This document shows, piece after piece, positions 58,094-64,000 of a DNA stretch of 64,000 nt; within the stretch, counting starts at the first letter, position 1, and each line of letters opens with the position of its first letter. The notes under the pieces were generated by a model. It worked only from the letters and a program-made list of their open reading frames with translations. It was not told the DNA's origin and did not search any database. Source of the DNA: an uncultured Cycloclasticus sp. (GTDB lineage: Bacteria; Pseudomonadota; Gammaproteobacteria; Methylococcales; Cycloclasticaceae); NCBI GenBank assembly GCA_913060865.1, contig CAJXTU010000002.1:167354-231353 (forward strand), given 5' to 3'. The position numbers and the translations under genes are program-made.

Positions 58094-60001
58094 ATGACCG
58101 CTTTAAAATTAAGTTACCCATTAATAATTATATTGAGTATCTTTATTGTTTACTCACCTGGCATCAATGGACCTTTTCTTTTTGACGACCAAACCAGCAT
58201 CTTAGAAAACCCATCGATTAGAATAACTGAGTTAAAAACCGATACCTTACTGAACGCGGCAGAATCTGGGCAGGCTGGCCCACTAAAACGCCCCATCGCA
58301 ATGATCAGCTTTGCCATTAATTATTATTTTGCTGACGGCTATCATGCGCCCTCATTCAAAACCACTAACATCAGCATCCACGCAATAAATTCAGTACTTG
58401 CTTTTATTTTAAGTTTACAATTATTCAAAAAGGGGCTGAATAAAAAGTCGCCTCACCTGTTATTGTTCATATCAGCTATTTCCGCTTTAATTTGGGCTAT
58501 ACACCCTATTAACCTAACCAGTGTCTTATATGTCGTTCAAAGAATGACGTCCTTAAGTACATTATTTAGCTTTAGCTGCATCATTTTTTACATCAGGGGT
58601 AGAAACCAATTAATCGAACAACAATTTAATTTAAGGAGTTCTATTTGGTTTGCCGCAAGCTTAATTAGCATGCTGCTTGCTTTATTAAGTAAAGAGAACT
58701 CCGTTCTTGTTCCCCTCTTACTTATTTTAATCGAATTAACCTTATTCAGATCCCACTACCCTTGGACCAAAATAAAGGCGCTCAGTTTTACCCAAAAATG
58801 TTTCTTTTATAGTTTACTCAGCTTTTCAGCCATTGCTTTTACCTTATACTCAATCGATTATGCATCAGGTGGTTTTTTAAGCCGCCCATTTACTATGCAG
58901 GAACGGGTACTGACTGAACTGAGAGTTCTATCCTTTTATATTTATTTAATTGTAATCCCTAAAATAAATAGTTTTGGGCTTTTTCATGATCATATTGGAC
59001 TCTCTACATCACTGCTTTCCCCATGGACAACATTAACATCTATAGTTTTTTTGGCCGCTTTAATCTATTCCGCTTTTTATTATCGAACAAAAAATACGTT
59101 GTATTCACTAGGCATTGGTTGGTTCTTCACTGGCCATTTATTAGAATCCACTTTTTTCCCACTTGAAATCGCTCATGAGCATCGCAATAACTTACCATTA
59201 TTTGGAATTATAATTGCTATTGCAGCCGTTACTCTTCAAGTAAAGATATCAAAGCCCACCATTACCATAAGCCTAACTACTTTAGTTGTACTACTTGGTA
59301 GCACAACTTGGCTTCGCTCAACACAATGGGGAACTTCTTATAGCCAAGCCTTCTACGAAACAGCACACCATCCAAAATCAGCTGCGGCTCAATCAATTTT
59401 CGCCTATGAGGCATACAAGGTAGGGAAAATTAACGAGTCCTTAAATGCATTAAAAAAAGCCATGAAAAATGCACCTAAAGAAGCCGCATATGCATTGTTT
59501 TATCAACATGAGCTCGCATCAACGAACCAAAAAATCTACCCATCAATTCAACAAGAAACAATGTCACGTCTAAAAAATGGACACAACTCAGCAACCACTA
59601 TTAACGCCTTAAACCGTATTGCAAACTGCCTCCATAAAGAAGAATGCAAGCCATTACGACAAAACTATATTGAGTGGATAAACGCGGCTATTAAACAAGA
59701 GCCTCAATACGCCTACTACTATTACTTTAAGGGTAAAGCATACCTGGCAGTTAACAATAACAATGAAGCGTTTAAAGCATTTCAAAAAGCAGTTCAACTA
59801 GATAAGTCATCGGTGAGCCACCTCATTCAAATAATAAGAATTTTTATTAAAAGAGGTGATACTCAAATTGCTAAGAAACTTATAAAGTCACTCACCCAAA
59901 ACTATAACGAGAGTTTAAATAACGAAATAGAGCAGCTAAAAAATGAACTCAACATAAAACCTAAGAGCCAGCTAGCAGCGCCTCTTCATCAGCGCCCCTA
60001 G
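58094..60001 (+). CDS. GT-C membrane protein with C-terminal TPRs (TMTC-like), candidate pilin glycosyltransferase
   Basis: A 635-residue protein. The first about 410 residues have some ten hydrophobic helices; the first extracytoplasmic loop carries FLFDDQTSILENPSI, an acidic pair as in GT-C catalytic loops, then RPIAMISFAINYYFADGYHAP, HAINSVLAF, HPINLTSVLYVVQRMTSLSTLF and LLSKENSVLVPLL. This order matches TMTC-like O-glycosyltransferases. Residues about 430-620 include TPR-like helices (YYFKGKAYLAVNNNNEAFKAFQKAV). Its place next to pilA suggests that it modifies pilin, which is inference; it resembles neither TfpO nor TfpW in any motif I can see. Confidence 0.7.
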   Translation: MTALKLSYPLIIILSIFIVYSPGINGPFLFDDQTSILENPSIRITELKTDTLLNAAESGQAGPLKRPIAMISFAINYYFADGYHAPSFKTTNISIHAINSVLAFILSLQLFKKGLNKKSPHLLLFISAISALIWAIHPINLTSVLYVVQRMTSLSTLFSFSCIIFYIRGRNQLIEQQFNLRSSIWFAASLISMLLALLSKENSVLVPLLLILIELTLFRSHYPWTKIKALSFTQKCFFYSLLSFSAIAFTLYSIDYASGGFLSRPFTMQERVLTELRVLSFYIYLIVIPKINSFGLFHDHIGLSTSLLSPWTTLTSIVFLAALIYSAFYYRTKNTLYSLGIGWFFTGHLLESTFFPLEIAHEHRNNLPLFGIIIAIAAVTLQVKISKPTITISLTTLVVLLGSTTWLRSTQWGTSYSQAFYETAHHPKSAAAQSIFAYEAYKVGKINESLNALKKAMKNAPKEAAYALFYQHELASTNQKIYPSIQQETMSRLKNGHNSATTINALNRIANCLHKEECKPLRQNYIEWINAAIKQEPQYAYYYYFKGKAYLAVNNNNEAFKAFQKAVQLDKSSVSHLIQIIRIFIKRGDTQIAKKLIKSLTQNYNESLNNEIEQLKNELNIKPKSQLAAPLHQRP

Positions 60002-60309
60002 TTTAACTAAGCTATCGCCACACAGACCTACTTTTGACTCTGCCTCTTACTGACAATCCTTCAGGAAAATATAACCTTGGATTCAGAGCACAATATTTTT
60101 CACAAGATTGGAGATATAATGATGCTATTTAGCCAGCTTGACTTCACGCAATCACCATCTAATCAAGTTTTTACTTTTACATCAACGATATATAGACATA
60201 ACTAGGACTATACTTCCTTATGTTTCATATGCTCAATCTGTAGTTGTCAAGTATTTCTGTAAAGTCTCTAATTCACATTAAGTCAAGCTTGTCTTTTCTG
60301 CGTAGGAGG
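60002..60309. other. Gene-free stretch before the insertion sequences
   Basis: About 300 bp, A+T-rich, with no open frame of note, no clear hairpin terminator and no RNA gene. It is the flank of the outer insertion sequence, whose left end starts at 60310. Confidence 0.5.
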
Positions 60310-60383
60310 TGACCTTTCCCCAAAAATTAGTACCAAGCGAACGATGAGATTTCCAGTTAACCTATCCACAAGGAGATCTCAAA

Positions 60384-60646
60384 ATAAAGAAGCGTTATAC
60401 AGAAGAACAAATCATCAGAGCCATTAAGCGGCATGAAGCTGCAGTAAAGTTGAGGACATTTGCCGTGAACTCGGCATTTCAAATGGCACTTTTTACAACT
60501 GGCGAAGCAAGTTTTCTGGTTTGGAAGTTAATGAAGCTAAACGCTTGCGTGAGCTTGAGTCAGAGAATAATAAGTTGAAACGTCTGCTCGCAGACAAACT
60601 GTTAGAAGTCCAAGCGATGAAGGATGCTCTGTCAAAAAAGTGGTAA
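60384..60646 (+). pseudogene. IS407-like orfA, degenerate
   Basis: The reading frame KKRYTEEQIIRAIKRHEAAVK begins at ATA in place of ATG, behind AAGGAG. At about 60445 the frame shifts by one base, after which DICRELGISNGTFYNW and the leucine-zipper-like segment LRELESENNKLKRLLADKL follow in the next frame to a TAA at 60644. These are the helix-turn-helix and zipper of IS3-family OrfA. Confidence 0.85.
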
Positions 60647-60741
60647 AGCCCACCGATAAAAAGCAGGCCGTAAGTTGTTTGGTTGAGGAACGTCACATCA
60701 GCGAACGGGCGGCCTGTGAATTGGCAGGGCTAAGCAGGACG

Positions 60742-60745
60742 GGTT
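60742..60745. repeat. Left copy of the GGTT target-site duplication
   Basis: GGTT stands here and again directly after the inner element. The uninterrupted sequence (ACG-GGTT-ATCGC) restores the outer orfB frame, which confirms the insertion point. Confidence 0.85.
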
Positions 60746-60782
60746 TGTGCCCCCCATTCCTAACCGAAGTTAAAAGTAGAGA

Positions 60783-61607
60783 TTAAGCTGCATTCAGTAA
60801 CTGTCTAGGCGGTATGCCTTCAATCGCCGTATGCGGGCGTTCATTATTGTAAGACCAAAGCCACTTTGTTGCCAATAATTGAGCTTGCTCAATGGACTCA
60901 AACAGATGCAAATCTAACCATTCATGCCGAGCTGTTCGGTTGAACCGTTCAATATATGCATTCTGAGTAGGTTTGCCGGGTTGAATATATAGCAAGGTAA
61001 TTTGCTGTTTTATTGTCCAATCTTTCAAGGTTTGGCTGATATATTCGGGCCCATTGTCACAACGTAGAGCCAACGGTTTACCTCGCCATTCAATAATTTG
61101 TTCTAGAGATCGAATAACACGTGAGCCCGGCAGTGAAAGATCAACATCAATGCCGAGCCCTTCACGGTTGTAATCATCAATAACGTTGAAGGTACGGATG
61201 CTACGTCCATCATTTAATGTGTCACTCATAAAATCCATCGACCAAACTTGATTAATTGCTTCAGGAACACTCAGCGCTTCAGGCTTATTGCGTTTGATAC
61301 GGCGTTTAGGTTTAATTCTTAAATTCAATTCAAGCTCCCTGTAGATGCGATACACGCGCTTATGGTTCCAACCATAGCCTTTGTTGTTGCGAAGGTATAA
61401 AAAGCACAGCCCAAAGCCCCAGCGTTTATGAGTGGTGCTTAATCGAAGCAGCCAATCGGCTATTTCATCGTTTTCCGTCGATAACTTAGCTTGGTAGCGA
61501 TAACAGGTTTCGCTGATAGAAAATACCGAACAAGAAACCCTAATATTAGCCTTGCTCTCATTAACGGATCTTTGTGCCATCTCTCGCCGTCGAGATGGCG
61601 TCACCAC
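60783..61607 (-). CDS. IS3-family transposase OrfB (inner element)
   Basis: A 274-residue integrase-core transposase. The catalytic DD(35)E triad is complete: Asp in WSMDFMSDTL, Asp in RCDNGPEYIS and Glu in NAYIERFNRT, with exactly 35 residues between the last two. N-terminal SRRREMAQRSVNESKANIR and SISETCYRYQ are usual for OrfB. In IS3 elements the active form is an OrfAB fusion made by frameshifting; as orfA is broken, this copy is probably not autonomous. It starts at GTG here only because the frame opens there. Confidence 0.9.
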   Translation of the reverse strand: MVTPSRRREMAQRSVNESKANIRVSCSVFSISETCYRYQAKLSTENDEIADWLLRLSTTHKRWGFGLCFLYLRNNKGYGWNHKRVYRIYRELELNLRIKPKRRIKRNKPEALSVPEAINQVWSMDFMSDTLNDGRSIRTFNVIDDYNREGLGIDVDLSLPGSRVIRSLEQIIEWRGKPLALRCDNGPEYISQTLKDWTIKQQITLLYIQPGKPTQNAYIERFNRTARHEWLDLHLFESIEQAQLLATKWLWSYNNERPHTAIEGIPPRQLLNAA

Positions 61608-61913
61608 TGAGCCTGCCCCGCTGTATCGGGTATTTTTTCTATGGCCTCTCTAGCAATCTCGGCTTTTAGTTTTCTTCGGCGTACATCTTTTTAAGCCGTC
61701 GATTTTCGTCTTCAAGTTCTTTCATTCGCTTCATTAATGAGGCATCCATACCGCCAAACTTGGACCGCCACTTACCTCAGTGCCCCCTTGTGGGGTATAA
61801 AACGTCGCATTGCTCATGCCGTGTTCGCGGCATAAATTTGGCACCAGTGCGCCAGCTTCATTTTGTTTCAAGATCGACAGAATTTGGCTGTCTGTATATC
61901 GTGATTTCTTCAT
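61608..61913 (-). pseudogene. IS3-family orfA of the inner element, broken
   Basis: From an ATG at 61913 it encodes KKSRYTDSQILSILKQNEAG and NLCREHGMSNATFY, the OrfA helix-turn-helix. Then 23 extra bases (about 61773-61795) replace the expected junction FYKWRSKFGG and shift the frame; MDASLMKRMKELEDENRRLK follows in another frame, and one A is missing near 61671. The extra segment is GC-rich and looks like a small inserted or slipped sequence. Confidence 0.82.
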
Positions 61914-61952
61914 AGAAAACTCCCTTGATTTTTTGGGGGGGGGGGGATTACA

Positions 61953-61956
61953 GGTT
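61953..61956. repeat. Right copy of the GGTT target-site duplication
   Basis: It matches the left copy at 60742-60745 and adjoins the right end of the inner element. Confidence 0.85.
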
Positions 61957-62404
61957 ATCGCTACAGAGCGTCACCTCGTGATGACACGGCGCTTAGAGCT
62001 AGGCTAAAGGTGCTGGCTTCTGAATATACACGGTATGGCTATTTGCTATTGCATGCGTTACTGAAAGCAGAAGGATTAGTGATTAACAAAAAGAGAACTT
62101 ACCGCATTTATACATAAGAGAAGCTGCAAGTTCGCACTAAGAAACGTAAAAAAATGCAACGAACTCGTCAACCTATGGCCGTGCCAAGTTCCGCCAATGA
62201 ACGGTGCGCGATGGATTTTGTATCAGATCAACTGAGTAGTGGTAGGTGCTTTAGGGTGCTAAATATTGTCTTTTGTCTATACAAAAGAGATGATTGGTCA
62301 GTTAACTGCCATTTCAATATCAGGGCATCAAGTTGCTCGATTCCTAGATTTGATCAGCGAAGAGCGTCAACTACCCCGCATTATTACTTGTGATAACGGC
62401 ACTG

Positions 62405-62998
62405 CATTATTCCAGCAATTTCCTCGCCGACTCATGCTTTGAGTGATGCTGTGTAGTGATAAGGTTTACTTAAACTGATCCGCAGTGTATTGAACACCTT
62501 GGCCTGAATGAAACATGAGTTTTCCAGTCTCAGCTTGTTGCATTGTAATGGCATGCATTAATGCTTGTCTTGCCAATCCAGCGTCAGGGGTTTGAGACAG
62601 CTCATAACCAATAATTTCACGTGAGCACAGGCCAAGAACTGTCGCTAAATAACTCCAATCTCGATAACAGCGGGTATAAGTGATATCACCGACCCAGTGC
62701 GTGCTGTTCTGAGCGAGGTTAAACTGCCTTTTCAGCCTGTTTGGTATGTTAGGAATTTTTTCCCTGATGGGTAGTGGTGTGGCTTTTTAGGTACATTGGC
62801 GACAATGCCGGCATCTTTCATCAGTCGTTCTACTTTGAAAACTCCTAAGTGAATCCCTTAGTTGTCCAGTATAATCTTCATGCGCCGTCGGCCATAAGAT
62901 TTGAAATTATCTTCATGTATTGCTTTTATCTTATGACGATCTTCCACCTCGCTTAGACTCATTACAGGGTGGTAGTAATAGCTAGCTGTTGGCATGCT
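62405..62998 (-). pseudogene. IS3-type orfB remnant
   Basis: Minus-strand fragments: ASYYYHPVMSLSEVEDRHK, FKSYGRRRMKIILDN then a stop, GVFKVERLMKDAGIVANVPK, then a frameshift and NRLKRQFNLAQNSTHWVGDI, RDWSYLATVLGLCSREI and LMFHSGQGVQYTADQFK, ending at MSRRGNCW. The conserved Asp residues are partly altered (HSGQG in place of HSDQG), so it is long dead. Confidence 0.85.
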
Positions 62999-63002
62999 AA
63001 AA

Positions 63003-63084
63003 AATTGCCCGAGGAAGACACTTAAATTCAAAACACCGAAGCAAGTAATTGAAAAGAATGTTGCATTGAAAAATTGAATCTACA
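63003..63084 (+). mobile_element. 3' end of an IS30-family element
   Basis: A plus-strand reading frame ends with CPRKTLKFKTPKQVIEKN and a TGA at 63075, the typical C-terminus of IS30 transposases (RPRKTLGF-type). The following bases end in TTGAATCTACA; the reverse, TGTAGATTCAATT, matches the IS30 terminal repeat. It interrupts orfA of the decayed IS3 element after the codons for KKA. The rest of the element is gone. Confidence 0.75.
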
Positions 63085-63366
63085 GTTGCCTTTTTAACAA
63101 AAAAACATCCACTTTGACGCAGCTAACTACTTCCCTAGCTCTTGAATCCGTCTCTTATCAGAATCAAGCGGTGTTTTACCCTCAGTCACTTCACCTCGTT
63201 GCCCTGCTAAGTATTGTTTCTTCCAGCGTGGCACAGATGTCGGCCCAGCGCCAGATAATTCAAGAACCTGCCGATTTGAATAATGCTCCTCTATCATTAA
63301 TTTCACATATTCTAACTTTTGAGCGAGCGTGAAGTTCCTGCTAATCTTTCTTGTTTTGATTGCCAT
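63085..63366 (-). pseudogene. IS3-type orfA remnant
   Basis: The open part (63127-63366) encodes 79 residues with SRNFTLAQKLEYVKLMIEEH and SGAGPTSVPRWKKQYLAGQ, a helix-turn-helix of IS3-family OrfA. After a stop the coding sense continues in another frame as LRQSGCFFVKKA up to the IS30 end. It was truncated by that insertion. Confidence 0.82.
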
Positions 63367-63479
63367 GTCTTGTCCTATTTTGATGATAAATAGGCCACCA
63401 GCCCTACAGATTTATTAAACCATTACAATGTTAACCAACAATATATTAGCCACGTTCTGCATTTATTTCATACGCTCCC

Positions 63480-63964
63480 TTAGAAAAGGGATAACATGTT
63501 TTCCAATGCTTTCTTAGCCATCACTTTATCGTCGTCATTTACGTGTATTTGATTAACGACGGTCCCTTCAACCAAGTTCTCCAGCACCCATGCTAAGTGC
63601 TGTGGATCGGTTCTAAACATAGTTGAACACATGGCAACGGTTGGCGACATAAAGTGAACATGCTTTCCTTGGTCTTTCACTTCTTCTTTTAAGCGATTAA
63701 CCAAATTAAGCTCTGTTGCGACCAACCATCGTGTATTGGGCTTGGCTTCTCTTACCGTTTTTAAAATCATTTCGGTTGAGCCAACATGATCCGCTTGCTC
63801 ACAGACTTCAAAATTGGCTTCCGGGTGAGCGATAACAATTGTTTCGGGATGCTTCTTTTTAAAATCGTCAATTTGTTTTGCTTGAAACATCTGATGCACC
63901 GAACAGAACCCTTTCCAAAGGATCATTTTTGCATTTTGAATTTGTTCCTTGCTTAACCCACCCA
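63480..63964 (-). CDS. nadA: NadA, quinolinate synthase (C-terminal part, cut by adapter)
   Basis: NadA is a [4Fe-4S] enzyme that makes quinolinate from iminoaspartate and dihydroxyacetone phosphate in NAD synthesis. About 160 of the usual about 350 residues are present. The motifs LWKGFCSVHQMF, VIAHPEANFEVCEQADHVGSTE and a Cys in TVAMCSTMFRTDPQHLAWVL hold candidate cluster or conserved cysteines. The 5' half of the gene is missing because the sequence changes to adapter at 63965; a valine GTG codon at that junction is not a real start. Confidence 0.92.
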
Positions 63965-63998
63965 CTGTCTCTTATACACATCTCCGAGCCCACGAGAC
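63965..63998. other. Nextera (Tn5) sequencing adapter, artefact
   Basis: The 19-bp Tn5 mosaic end CTGTCTCTTATACACATCT (63965-63983) is followed directly by CCGAGCCCACGAGAC, the Nextera read-2 adapter. It is library sequence and not part of the genome; the two bases after it (63999-64000) probably begin the index. Confidence 0.98.
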
Positions 63999-64000
63999 CA

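Larger units (their letters stand above)
60746..61952 (-). mobile_element. Inner IS3-family element, 1,207 bp
   Basis: It is bounded by TGT...ACA ends and a GGTT duplication. Its ends, read inward, are TGTGCCCCCCATTCCTAACC and TGTAATCCCCCCCCCCCCAA, an imperfect pair. OrfB lies intact on the minus strand and orfA is broken. Length, two-frame layout and DDE residues are of the IS3 family. The C-run (12 bases) at one end may be a slippage or assembly artefact. Confidence 0.88.
60310..62404 (+). mobile_element. Outer IS407-like (IS3 family) element, decayed and interrupted
   Basis: The left end reads TGACCTTTCCCCAAAAATTA, the form of IS407-group ends. Inside are orfA with a destroyed start codon and a frameshift and an orfB split by a second element at 60746-61952. 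After that insertion orfB resumes to about 62404, where it meets another IS remnant; its right end is lost. Fusing the two orfB parts restores SRTGYRYR across the junction. Confidence 0.8.
60647..62404 (+). pseudogene. IS407-like orfB (transposase), split by another IS
   Basis: Part one (60647-60745) encodes DKKQAVSCLVEERHISERAA and stops at the insertion; part two (from 61953) encodes RASPRDDTALRARLKVLASE onwards, with a premature TAA at 62115, a frameshift at about 62270 and the catalytic fragments MDFVSDQL and ITCDNGT. The rest of the gene, including the catalytic Glu, is missing. It cannot make a working transposase. Confidence 0.85.
62405..63400 (-). mobile_element. Decayed IS3-family element, second type
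   Basis: It holds orfA (63085-63366) and orfB (62405-62998) pseudogenes on the minus strand, separated by the end of an IS30-family element. Its OrfB motifs differ from those of the inner element (THWVGDITY and QSMSRRGN), so it is a different IS3 subgroup. Its left end is truncated into the outer element, and the right end, near 63400, is not clear. Confidence 0.75.

Noticed and set aside
62154..62393. Separate 79-residue plus-strand gene
   Set aside because: It is the middle of the IS407-like orfB pseudogene followed by out-of-frame sequence after a frameshift.
63965..63983. Tn5-type transposon end in the chromosome
   Set aside because: The mosaic end is followed at once by the Nextera read-2 adapter, so it is library sequence and not a mobile element.

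Overview
The window is a stretch of gammaproteobacterial chromosome: A+T-rich, densely packed, with long co-directional operons. The gene set fits an aquatic aerobe with a probably sodium-driven flagellum and type IV pili. An orphan meta-cleavage hydrolase of the BphD type points towards an aromatic-degrading marine lineage such as Cycloclasticus; that genus guess is inference from gene content, not from a database match.

Layout. 1-10.7 kb (minus): the division and cell wall (dcw) cluster mraZ-rsmH-ftsL-ftsI-murE-murF-mraY-murD-ftsW-murG, nearly every gene overlapping the next, driven by a strong promoter with a MraZ operator; murG runs off the left edge. 11-16 kb (plus): fabI, a Pat-type protein acetyltransferase and a DUF711 gene. 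16-23.6 kb: tRNA-Met, ychF, leucine genes (leuB plus; leuC-leuD-leuA minus), the BphD-like hydrolase and tRNA-Thr. 23.6-28.4 kb (minus): birA-coaX-SPOR gene, then a pomA-pomB-PilZ motor operon behind a FliA-like promoter.

28.6-44.2 kb is a phosphate island: Pit and its PhoU-like partner, a porin, pstS-C-A-B-phoU, phoB-phoR, an EAL-GGDEF gene, and ppk-ppx. Five PhoB boxes (direct repeats 11 bp apart, each followed 11-12 bp later by a -10 element) precede the porin, pstS, phoB, the EAL-GGDEF gene and ppk. Phosphate starvation should therefore switch on uptake, polyphosphate metabolism and a cyclic-di-GMP enzyme together, while a PilZ receptor gene overlaps the flagellar stator operon about 10 kb away. 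This is the best candidate in the window for an undescribed regulatory circuit.

44-54 kb: clpB with a heat-shock promoter, a ZIP metal transporter, pgeF-rluD, bamD, nadE and sucCD. 54-60 kb (plus): pilS-pilR, then pilA behind a sigma-54 promoter, then a GT-C/TPR membrane protein that may glycosylate the pilin. 60.3-63.4 kb is a graveyard of nested insertion sequences: an IS407-like element broken by a 1,207-bp IS3-family element with a 4-bp target duplication, joined to a decayed IS3-type element that itself carries the 3' end of an IS30-family element. The window ends in nadA, cut off by Nextera (Tn5) sequencing adapter, so the last 36 bases are artefact.
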